This document shows, one piece after another, positions 31,918 through 41,776 of a stretch of DNA of 64,000 bases. This DNA comes from Tetrastigma voinierianum (Eukaryota > Streptophyta > Magnoliopsida > Vitales > Vitaceae). Numbering within the stretch: the stretch's first letter is position 1; each line of letters opens with the position of its first letter. The translations under genes and the position numbers were made by a program. The notes beneath the pieces were generated by a model. That model worked only from the letters and a program-made list of their open reading frames with translations, had not been told where the DNA came from and ran no database searches. The stretch is taken from the NCBI GenBank assembly GCA_016808115.1, contig JAEQBH010004412.1:264491-328490 (forward strand), written 5' to 3'.

Positions 31918-34900
31918 GACTGAGGGAAATGTTGGATGCTGAGGTACCATCGTAACCCTTGTCTTCTATAAGAGTCATGGAGTCAAGTGATATGGAAACC
32001 GGATCTTCTCAATTTCTTATCATGAAATTGTACAGATATTCAAAGGATGTTCTCCGGGCTTGCATCTGTCAGGATAGAAGTAAAGGGAGTTTTTTTGGGA
32101 GGAATTGGGTGTCATAGAGGCTTCTTATGGAATGGGCCTTGTGCATGGGGTGGGATTTAATATGGTTCAGCTTCTCCTGTATTATGAGGTGTATGAAGAG
32201 TGTCTAACTCAAGGAGAAAGATTCTCTCAAATCATGAAGATTCAGTTTGATAGGATATTCCCTTCTGCAAGTAAACTTTACTTCATGGAGAAGGCTGAAT
32301 AAATTGTTCAATGTCCCAGACTGATCGCTTTTGGTTTCTACACGTGATCGTATGAGCTACTAGTGGTGTTATTCAATGACTTGCTTAGACTAATTTTCCT
32401 CACCATTGTCCCATTTTTCTAGATGCGGGAGGAATTAGAAAGGGTCCCATCCCTTTCATGTGCTCTAAGTCATGTGCTAAGGTTGATGGTCTGTGACATT
32501 GGCTACCGGTGGCAAGGGGCATTTGATTCTGTATTCGCTCTTTCAAATTTCTTTGTTCCTAGTTAAAAACTCAAAGCTTCAGCTGGGCTTTTCTTCAAAC
32601 ATGGAAATAGAGAGGTGTTTGTAGAGTTGAAGTAAAGAAAGTGAAGCTTTGAGCAGAGTGACCCCATCGGGATGAGAAGGAGAATGACTCTTGTCGACCG
32701 TAGAGGTGTGCACAGAGGGTAAGAAACTTGGGCTAGGGAGGATTACAAACATTGGTCCTTTTGAGGAAGCTCGATGTTAGAAATCCAGAGAACTCGGCGA
32801 AGGAGGAGACAAGAATACGTAGTTTTTCCCGCATAGAATGGCTAATTTCATAGGAGAAGAAATTGTATAAAAAGGTCACAATGGAAACTGCTCAAGATGA
32901 GGCTTCCATAAAGAGGCGGGCGGCTCTTTCGCCGCTCTCACTGAGGTCTTATTCTCGGGTCTCGAATCAAAGAACTTGGGAGGAGGCGGCTGAGGGGCCT
33001 TAAGTCCTTTGCGCAGAGCAAAGCTGCAACAAGCATCTGACCTGAATGGGGATAAAGCCCCGGGCCTAGATGGCTTTCCTATAGCTTTTGGGCCTGTTTT
33101 AGCTGGATTTTGTAAGGAGGAGGTCATGGTATTCTTTAAGGACTTTGAGCATAATAAGCCTGGGTGAGAAACCTAAATTCTACCTTGGCTTTGACTCAAA
33201 AAGAAGAATGCGGTGGATATTAAAAGACTCAGACTCATTAGCTCGTGAAGGTTTATACAAAAGCCTTGCGAAGGTGCTTAAGTAACAAAGCTGAAAAGAG
33301 TGGTAGGACAAGTAGGTGTTAATAAAGACAAAATGCGCCAGGAGGCAAAGACAAATTTTAAAATGTCATAATTGCTAACGCAGGCCGTGAGATGCTCATT
33401 GAAAAGAAAGGAGAAAGGGCCATTTTGCAAACTAGATATCGAGAAAGCATATGATCATCTAAATTGAATTTCTTACTTGGTGTCATGGAAAATGGGCTTG
33501 GGAGGAAATGGTTAAACCGGATTAAATGGTGCATCTTACGCGACGTTTCTGGTTGTACACTGAACCCCTCCGGTTTCTTTTTCCCTTGAGTTCTTGTCTA
33601 AGGCAGAGGGATCCTCTTTCTCCCACTAGAAAGGGATGGAGGCCTAGTGGCCCCACTGAGAGCAGCTCAAGGGCCTGTCGCATATAGAGAAGAAACCATG
33701 AGGTATGGTGGTTTTTATTTGAAACAGCGCATGACACTCTTTCCGTTTTGCAGGCATCAGAGCAACTTGCACACCGAGTTGAAGGATGGTTTCCTGAGCT
33801 CTTATCTCTCGCTTCGAGGACACTCTGAACAAAAGCGAAATTATTTCAAAGTAAGCGCTGGGGCAGGCGGATTCGATGGCGCCGAGCCGTGCAAGGTCGA
33901 AGCATTGCCGTCATCCTATTTAGGTCTTCCTTTCTGGGAGCCCCTACAACCCCGCCTGCCTTGGGACGACATTACAGGCTAGTTTAGAAGAGATTGGTTT
34001 GTGGAAGAGACAATATATATCTAAAGGTGGGAGGATCACTTTATCCGTGAGTACTTATCGAGCTACTCCATATACTTTGTCTTTTTTTCGATGCCGAGAC
34101 AAGCTAGATTGGGCGCTGGAACAAAATTCAAAGAGGTTTTCTTGGGGAGGTGCACTGAGAAAAACTTCATCTGTAAGTGGTCGGCGTTTGTCTTTGCATG
34201 TAAAAATGGGAGGTCTTAGGTATTAAGAGCCTCCGCTTATTTAAACAAGGCTCTCGCTTGTGTAAAATGGATTTGGCGCTTTCGTGAAATGAGGAGGGAG
34301 TCCTCCGAGAAATGCCATTCACATTGCAGTTTGGGGAGGAAAGAGGTGGTTGGTGCCTCGCTGATTCGAGATGCTTATGGTTCCGGGGTCCTGAAGGATG
34401 AAAGGAAGGCATTATTCTCGCTTTCATTGCTTTCCGGGAATGGGAATGAGATTCTCGCTTTGGAAGGATATGAGGGGAAGAGGCCTTTCCTTCTCCTACT
34501 CCCGCCTTGCCACAAAGAATTTAATAAAGAGGTCTATGTAGCTAATGTATGGGAGCTTCATGTGAGGTGGGCTTGACTCCCCGCTTTGCAGTTTTTAATG
34601 GATTGGGAAGTGGAGGAGATTCAAAATCTTCTCCCAAGCTCTTACAAGATAAAAGAATTCTCCTCTAAAACCAAGATGATTTGATGTTTAAGAGAGTGGT
34701 TAAAGATGGGTGTTTTTAGTTTTAAACTTTTCTATAAGGTTTTGTTTGGTCTAATTTGATTGTTTTTCCACCAACTTATTCGGGAGTAATCGGGTTCCCA
34801 ACCAAGATGAGCTTTTTGTTTGAAGCTGGGCAAGGTGTTGACTTGGATCAAATTAAAACGGGAAGAGCTCTAGCCTAATAGATGTTTCCTCTGGTATTAG

Positions 34901-35345
34901 GATGAAGAGACGATGACCATTTGTTATATCGTCTGGCATGAGAGTCAAACATGGATCTCTTCGCATTTTTGGGGTGGAATTGGGTGTTCCCTTATGCTCT
35001 GCTTTTTAAACCCCTCATCTCGTGTGGGCGTGGCTCCTGTGGGTGGAAAGAGACTAAGAAGGCTGATGGCAGCCACTTCCTACCATTGTTTTGGACTATC
35101 TGGGCGTGGAAAGAAATAACATTGCTTTTAAAATAGTGGGTTTTACCAAAGGACAAGACTCATTCCTGTAATTATCGTCCACAAACATACTAATTATTGT
35201 GTCTAGATCCTTAACATTTTCGACTCTACAGTGCCAGGCGTAGGGTGGTGGGTTTTCATTTTGTTCCTCATGAGGGTCCTTTATTTGTGGGCCTTTGGGT
35301 CTTCTCTTTGGTTTTTAACAAATTGCATTTACTTCATCAAAAAAG
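31918..35345 (+). mobile_element. Near-complete LINE ORF2 nested in copia element 1
   Basis: Successive plus-strand blocks cover a whole LINE ORF2. Endonuclease end: DRFWFLHVIV, then CPIFLDAGGIRKGPIPF. Linker: AREDYKHWSLLRKLDVRN. RT: GDKAPGLDGFPIAFGPVL, CKLDIEKAYDHLN, SSYLGLPFW, WKRQYISKGGRITLSVS, RFSWGG. Zinc-binding C-terminus: VLTWIKLKREEL, NRCFLWY, PLFWTIWAWKEI. Every block is in the order of plant L1-type ORF2, but frames shift every 50-200 bp. It lies between copia RNase H segments that are contiguous in copia element 2, so the insertion came after the copia. Confidence 0.92.
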
Positions 35346-36147
35346 TGTTTGGTCATTTTATGGAAGACTGGATTGGATGCAATATGCAAAGGGTACTGTT
35401 ATCATGTGATGAGCTTCATCCGTTTCATCCTTTCCAAATTTAACCTCGGAGAAGGTAAACAAACATAAGGAGTTCACATGTTGCTAGGGCCATAGCTCGA
35501 TAATTCTGGCCTTCAGTTATCAGAGATCTGGTACCACTACACGCCGCTTTCTTACCTTCCGGTGACATTAGGGTTACCACCAATGAAAAACACAAAGACT
35601 CGGCTAACGTCTATTTCCAGGTGAGCCAACCAATATGCATCCTGTAACTAATAACCCGGTATGACTCTTCTATTCTCGCGACAAATCACACTCTCGGGCT
35701 CGTGTACTTTTGATTTATCAAAAAATGCGGATTACAACATCCCAATGGCTATCACATGGTGACTGTTGGAATTGACTAACAACACTTACAGGAAAGGAAA
35801 TGTCTGGCTGAGTAATGGTGAGGTAGTTCACGACGACGAAGGCCAATATTCCCAAGATCTCCTAAAGACTCCTCCTTGTCCCGGCACAAGCTCTGACATT
35901 AGATCCAGGAGCGTCGAATTTCGGCGATTAACATACCTGCTTTCTTCCCAAGATGTCTAAAGCATACTTCCGCTGTAGAGGACCACCAGAACCAGATCGA
36001 GCCATCTCAATTCCCGCAAAGCACTCGAGCTCCCCAAGTCTTAATGGAAAATGGCAAAAAGTGTTGCTTTAGTTTCATCACTCATCCCCGATCACCGTCT
36101 CTTTACCTATACATCTTCTCTGACCCCCGGATTCTGTGCCTACACCA

Positions 36148-36296
36148 TGTGAAGAGAGAAAAGAGAGAACCCTAATTTTTATTATATCTACTAAAAAAGA
36201 CTTGCTCTCTACATTATATATTGGACTTATATATACACACACTATGGACCTACAATACAAAGAAGAAAAATAAAGGAAAACTGACAATATCTAACA
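36148..36296 (-). repeat. copia element 1, 5' LTR
   Basis: Same sequence family as the other three LTRs (TGTGAAGAGAGAAAAGAGAG at its start). It is the same length as the left LTR and is immediately followed by the copia element 3 LTR. Confidence 0.9.
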
Positions 36297-36599
36297 AATT
36301 TTTATGTACTCTGATTTTTAGAATCCTTATTAGTTTTATATTACGCCGGCTAGTTTCCCTAGCTTGTAAAGCATTAGGCTACAATATCGTGGTACATGGT
36401 TCCCTATTATAACCTACATTTAATATATGTGAAAATCATTTTTTCTATCTAGCTTTTCTGCTTGCATCGTAGCTTTTGACCCTTTCTTGAGAACCTCCGA
36501 AATTTTTTTTCTTCTTCCTTTTTTTTTTTTTCTGTTCTGGTTGAATTCCCTTATCTCTGTTCATCCAAATATTTTTTGTCCTTTCTCTCATATTTTCTA

Positions 36600-37625
36600 G
36601 TCCGTGTTCCTTCTTTTCAAACAAGTATGTCAGGGTCCATCAAAACAAGCTTTGTTGCAAATGCTCCTACAACGGAGCATATTGTTCCTGCCTTAACTGG
36701 GAATTTGCAAAACATCCAAGCGACATATTGATTGAAGGGTAGAGGAAGTTAAGCCATTTATTGGGCACGGGACCTTCAAAAGATGATCATAATTTGTGGT
36801 GTGGGATGTGTAGGATTCAGTGGTGATGTTGTTGTGGAATTCGATGCTACTAGAGATAGTGGGATGCTATGCGACACACTTACTCCAAGGTTCATAATGT
36901 TGCCTGAATCTATGAAATTAAGAAAAAAAAATCAACAACCAAACAAGGGACTCGAACCGTCATAGAATATTTGAGTTTCTTGCAAGGCTTTTGGCAGGAG
37001 ACTATCAACACATTCAAATGATTTGTGGTGTGGGATGAGTATGATTTAGTCGTGATGTTGTTTTTGTGGAATTCGATGCTACTAGAGATAGTGGGGTGCT
37101 ATGCGACAAACTTACTCCAAGGTTCATAATCTTGCCTAAATTTGTGAAATTAAGAAAAAAATTTCAACAACCAAACAAGGGACTTGAAGCGTCGCAGAAA
37201 TTTGAGTTTCTTGCAAGGCTTCATGCAGGAGAGGGACCACTATCAACACATTCAAATGCTCTGCAGTGAGTATGCTGCCATTTTGAAGATATTTGTGGAG
37301 AAGGATCACATCTATGATTTTCTTGCGGGCCCCAACGTTGAGTTCGATGTTGTTAGAGTGCAAATTTTGTTGAATGAGACAATATCGATCATACACGCAG
37401 AAGAGGGATGGCTTAGTGTTATGCTTGAGATAGATCTACCCTTGTGACCCAAGCAACTGGATTGAAGAAACTAACTTGACTCAACCCATTGTCCAAGCAA
37501 ATCCATCCAAGCCCACAATCGGGATTCTTTATTCTGCATGTACTGCAAAAAGCATCACAACATCAAGGAATGATGCTGGAAATGGTAAACTCAACTGGAA
37601 GTGCAAATGACAAAGGTTAATCAAG
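36600..37625 (+). pseudogene. copia element 3 gag remnant
   Basis: Contains DHIYDFLAGPNVEFDVVRVQ, the F-L-A-G-L-N-x-E-F-D-x-x-R capsid motif. Downstream comes a zinc-knuckle-like CMYCKKHHNIKE, stop, CWK. In the usual Cys-x2-Cys-x4-His-x4-Cys the His position is Asn here and a stop precedes the last Cys. Confidence 0.82.
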
Positions 37626-37779
37626 ATGCCGTGCCACTCAAAAAATGATGAAAGAAGTTTATGTGCTCGTTACCTGAATCTCAACAAAGAGGCTATTGAA
37701 AAGCTGAAGAATTTGTTGGAAACCCTTGAAAAACATTCCTTGTTAGGTACTTGTTCACAAGCATTTTCAAGTATCTCTT

Positions 37780-38720
37780 CTTCCTCTTATGTTGGTGTAC
37801 GTAGATGACATGATAGTGACAGAAATGATGTTGGAGATACACATTAAAAGTTTCTTTTAAAAGAAATTGACACCAAAGAATGGAGGAGGTTAAAATATTT
37901 CCTAGATATTGGCTCATTTAAAACAAGGAATCTTTATTTTATTAGAAGTATGTGCTTGATTTGCTAAAAGAAACAGGAAAATTAAGGAATAAGTTGGTTG
38001 ATACGCCTATTGAGTTAACATGGACTATGTGACACTCCTGATGATCCTATGGTGGATAAAGGTTTTTATCAAAGGCTTGTTGAGGCTGATTATTTGGTGC
38101 CACAAGAACAAATATTTCATTCATTGGTGGGTGTTGTTGGCAAATTTGTGCGTAGTCCTAAAGAAATGCATCTCAAGGCTGTCCACAGAATTTTGTAATA
38201 CTTGAAGGGCAATCGGGGAAGAGGTATTTTTTTTTTCCGAAAGGAGAGCTACCTACGCAGAGGCTTATAATGATGGATTATGCAGCATCATTGATGGTAG
38301 GAGGCAAACCCCGTGACATTGTATTGTCATGGGGAACTCAGAATACTCGAGAAGTAAAAAGAAAACGCGAAGATCGCGAGTTTGAGCTTAGATCAATGGC
38401 GCTGAACCATGTTGTTGGGTTGAGAATAATTCTTGATGATTTGAAGATAAATGGGTTGACCTATGAGGGTGCATACTGCAATTATTAATTATTATCAATA
38501 TTGCCTATACCTTGTGCAATATGATCAATCCAAGCATATTGAATTTGACGGACACTTTATTAAGGAGAAATCAGCGGCCTAATATATATAATCTACTTTG
38601 TTCCATCAAATAATCAATCAGCAGATTACTCCTCGCCGCCACAGGCTTTGTGGCGCATTATAAGTTTGAATGAGGAATACCTACGACTTTTGCTTGAAGA
38701 GTGGTTGTGATTGCATGGTT
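37780..38720 (+). pseudogene. copia element 3 RT and RNase H remnant
   Basis: Starts at the RT active-site block LVYVDDMIVT. Then come KYVLDLLKETGKL-like sequence, DTPDDPMVDKGFYQRLVE, SPKEMHLKAVHRIL, YLKGNRGRG, RIILDDLKINGL and QYDQSKHIEFDGHFIKEK. These are the canonical copia RT-to-RNase H blocks in order. Stops and shifts are frequent. The RT fingers upstream of YVDD are absent. Confidence 0.9.
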
Positions 38721-38907
38721 GTATTAAAAAAGTTCTGATTATAGCAGATTTTATGTAATTTTCTGATTTTTAAAATTCTTTATTAGTTGTGTATGCTGTT
38801 GGCTAGTTTCCTAATTTGTAGAGAAGTATTTTAGGGCCATAACATCTCTGTACAAATATTCCTTACTTAACTCATATTCATATATAAAATCAGTGAGCTT
38901 TTCCCTA

Positions 38908-38933
38908 TACACACACACACACACACACATTAT

Positions 38934-38965
<32 letters not shown>

Positions 38966-38999
38966 TGACATTACATATATATATATATATATATATATA
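38908..38999. repeat. Compound (CA)n/(TA)n microsatellite
   Basis: About ten CA units, then TA runs interrupted by ACACACATATACATGACATT, then a final pure TA run. The next element starts directly in the last TA run. Confidence 0.95.
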
Positions 39000-39925
39000 T
39001 GTGAAATGAGAGGGAAAAAATTATTTTATCGAACGAGTGAGTGAGTATTATTACATAAAGATAAAGACACCTATATATATACAAAAAATTGGAACAAAAA
39101 GGAAACAAAATAAAGGTAAAAGGAAGGAAAATAGCGGTAAAAGGAAAGAGCATAACATACACAAAAAAGGTAGAGACAACCAAGAATATCCGGAGAATGA
39201 GATTCTCAACACTTCAAGCGAGCATTATAGGCCGGCGGCGCACCCAAGCCTATGGAAGATGACGAATTTATTCGACGACTACAACGCCATTAAACTCGCT
39301 CATCAGTTTCGATGATTGGGATTGAGGGCCACGGAGAAGATATGACTTATGGGGGTCTCGACAGAGAAAAATCCGCCGAGAAGATCCGGGCTGAGAAGAT
39401 ATGATCGAGATCACGACACTGAGGCGTTCTAATGGAGTTGGATGTGGGACCTGATTGAGGATCACCTAAAAGATCCACTGAGAAGGTCCACTGCAGAAGA
39501 TCCAGCCGAGAAGACTACGGGGAAAAGATCTTAATTAGAAGATCCACTGGCAAGATTCACCAGCGTTCGTCTATAGTCAGTCCGCCAAGAAGGCTCTGGG
39601 CTCTTAGAAGGCTCTAGATGAAGGGTCCGTTTAGAGAAGGCCCGACAGAGGCTGGGTCCGTCTTTAAAAAGGGGCTCGCCCAAACCAACCATGGCTCTCG
39701 ATACTCTGATGTGAAATGAGGGAAGAAAAATGCTTTTCTCATTGCGACAGCATTACAGCAAGATGCAGACAACTAATATATACTGCTGCCAAAATGGAAC
39801 AAAAAGAAACAAAATAAAGGAAAATAAATAAAACAAAGTGTAAGCATACATGATAATATACATGTTGAGGTATGAGATAAACCAGCACATCTGTGAGAAT
39901 ATTCTGCGTACGATTCCCACCAACA
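39000..39925 (-). mobile_element. Small non-autonomous LTR retrotransposon (TRIM-like)
   Basis: Direct repeats of about 212 bp (39,000-39,211 and 39,710-39,925) both start TGTGAAATGAG and end CAACA, sharing GGAACAAAAAGAAACAAAAT-like sequence. The interior is only 498 bp with no pol. Just inside the right repeat, ATGGCTCTCGATACTCTGAT resembles the reverse complement of a tRNA-Met primer site (GGCTCTGATACCA) with small insertions. Just inside the left repeat, CTTCAAGCGAG fits the CTCAAGCTGGAG that marks copia 3' ends. Its ends lie in ATATA/TATAT, matching the flanking TA run. Confidence 0.82.
39330..39640. repeat. Degenerate GAAGATC-type short repeats inside the TRIM-like element
   Basis: GAGAAGATC, GAAGATCC, AAAAGATCC, GAAGGTCC, AGAAGATCCA and related words recur at least ten times at irregular 12-35 bp spacing, often followed by ACTG or GCCGAG. 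No open frame spans the array. Confidence 0.75.
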
Positions 39926-40322
39926 TATATTTTGGCTTTGACGGATCCATACCTAATACTATGAATCAATATCTGGGTTGTTCAACGCATCATTTTCTGC
40001 CACTTGCTTAAACTAACATTTATCACAAATCCTGTCATCCAATCTTGCATGTGTTTTCTGATAGGATCAAGTATAGCATCCCGTGAAGTGTGACATTTTG
40101 GTGGTCATGGCAGGCGAATAGATTTTGGGCTTATTTGAAGTGATCTGTTGATTCGCGACCGCGACTTTAACAACATTTGAAAATTAACATTTGGTTATTG
40201 TGAGCTCTGAGTTCATCTTTTTTGCATTGGGCTGGCCCACATCTAGCCCTAATATATTATTTTTTTTCGGGGTCATTTATCAAGATTATTATTTTGTTTA
40301 TTAGTTACTTGAAATAATTTAG

Positions 40323-40431
40323 TCTATTTTGTTGCTGGTTCCATGCTCAAACATCGATAATAACAGCCAGCTTGTTTCTGTAAAAGATCTCACAATCTCT
40401 TATGTAACAATGGTTGCTTCTTACAAAGGAC
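40323..40431 (+). pseudogene. Copy B linker exon, 5' part (cut by insertion)
   Basis: After an AG at 40,321-40,322 the frame is open to the insertion point. It reads PCSNIDNNSQLVSVKDLTIS, then YVTMVASYKG, like the P-C-L-N-x-D-G-x-x-Q-L-L-x-K-D segment that follows RWD in plant GCN2. It ends GGAC at the left LTR of the Athila-like element. The right flank starts with GGAC again and continues in the same frame as LWFMVLEDLF. Confidence 0.78.
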
Positions 40432-41776
40432 TGCTTGCCATTATGCCAAAATTATATGCCCTGCTGTGAGGAACTAAGGTCACAAGATTATACTACTGTG
40501 GGAAGTCCACGGTGTCATTCCATGGTGGAGGGTATTCTAGGGCAGGATCCCTAGTGGTTATTCTCCAAAAATGTATGTTTGCAAGTAAAATACGGGTTGT
40601 GGTTGGTTGATTGAGTGAATCAATGCTGACTATTTTGAAATTAAAGGTGATTATTGTGGTTCTTAGTTTCCACTCACTGTTCACTACACTCCCACTCTTA
40701 TTCACAATCTCATTCAGAGCCTTTGATGAATTGTCTTTCGGGATTAAGATTTTACATTAAAACTCTTAGGAACGAAAATCACCCAGCGATTGATAACACT
40801 TTGTTCAAACACCCTGCTCGGGACTATAGCTTTGCATTTGCGATTGCCATCAACGCGGTACCGAGGATCTTCTCGCTCACACGCTGTTTAAGAAGATGCC
40901 CAACTCAAGGTTTTTATAAGATTTTTCACAAGTGCTTAGCACCATACAATCCTCGTTGAGGTACAAAAAAGAGGAATTGAGGGTTATTTCCTTGAATGAG
41001 GTGAGTTTCCACCAAGAACTCCATCATGAGCTTAGAACCCCATTGAAACTAGGAAAGCCATTCATATTTGATAAGAAACTACTCATAAAAAGAAACTCTT
41101 GAGAAAAATCACACTTTTTTAATTGGGTAAGAATTGAGAATTAAAAAGAACAAAATACTGTGAAGAGAAAACTCTAGTTGTATTAATTAATCGAAAAGAT
41201 TACACGAATTCAAATCCGTGACCGAAGAAAAGTTACATTTATCTACTCTATGAACCTTAGTAAGAAGATGAGTGGAAAACACTCTCCTTCTTTATGAAAC
41301 CAAAAAACCCTAGAATAAAAACTGCTTCTTCCACTCCTTTAGCTTTATAATTTTCCTTTGTGGAACTCAGAATCGTAGTCGATGACGAGCGTGCCTTCTT
41401 GGTGACCAAGTCGATTCCCGTCAAATCCCCGCAAATTACATGTCGTACCAAAGATCGCATGTGGTACCGTATCACTTTTGCTACCGTGAATTTCGCTTGG
41501 GGGTACTGGTACTGGCATGGTATCTGCACCACCGCCCTCGCGAATTGTCCCTCAACACATAGCACTTCCTAAGACTTTCTCAACAACTACCGCGATCATC
41601 CGGGCACGATCTACATTCGCCTCGGACATTTAACCCCACACTATGCATTAACTCGAAAAACTCAAGACAAGTCCAAAACACAGAACGATCAAAGGCACCT
41701 ATTCTTATACAAAAGGATATAAAGACAGAGTCACGCACTAAAACTTTATATACTGTTGTTTCTTGTGTATTCAACA
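40432..41776 (-). repeat. Athila-like element, 3' LTR
   Basis: About 1,345 bp, colinear with 53,521-54,949 (shared landmarks ATTCTCCAAAAATGTATGTT, TTTGATAAGAAACTACT, GAAGATGCCCAA, GTGTATTCAACA). It differs by many small indels. The following TTAATTCTCCAACTC occupies the polypurine-tract position on the minus strand. Confidence 0.92.

Larger units (their letters stand above)
31568..36296 (-). mobile_element. Ty1/copia element 1 (internally deleted, LINE inserted)
   Basis: Short LTRs at 31,568-31,716 and 36,148-36,296 (149 bp each, TGTGAAGAGAG ... ATCTAACA). The interior on the minus strand retains only RNase H and the end of RT (31,717-31,917 and 35,360-36,090), closely similar to copia element 2. 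Integrase and gag are deleted between 36,090 and the right LTR. A plus-strand LINE splits the RNase H region. The site after the right LTR where the primer-binding site should be reads TGGTGTAGGCACAG on the minus strand, only the first four bases matching the usual motif. Confidence 0.88.
36297..38905 (+). mobile_element. Ty1/copia element 3 (integrase deleted)
   Basis: LTR-like repeats at about 36,297-36,470 and 38,735-38,905 share TTTTATGTA, TCTGATTTTTA and GGCTAGTTTCC. The interior on the plus strand has gag (about 36,600-37,580), then jumps directly to RT and RNase H (37,780-38,720). The GAG-pre-integrase and integrase parts are missing. About 36,783-36,965 and 37,010-37,180 are a near-identical duplication in gag (GAATTCGATGCTACTAGAGA). 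It is inserted next to copia element 1 and belongs to a different family. Confidence 0.88.
30453..40322. other. Copy B intron with four stacked retroelements
   Basis: About 30,500-31,030 aligns with the copy A intron (CAAGATAGCTATATGAATCA against 10,294-10,320). After that come the dispersed repeat, copia 1 with its nested LINE, copia 3, a microsatellite and a small LTR element, all listed separately. Bases 39,926-40,322 are plain intron sequence leading to the linker exon. Confidence 0.75.

Noticed and set aside
38908..39000. Possible CRISPR-like regular repeats
   Set aside because: Simple CA/TA microsatellite in plant DNA, no spacers.
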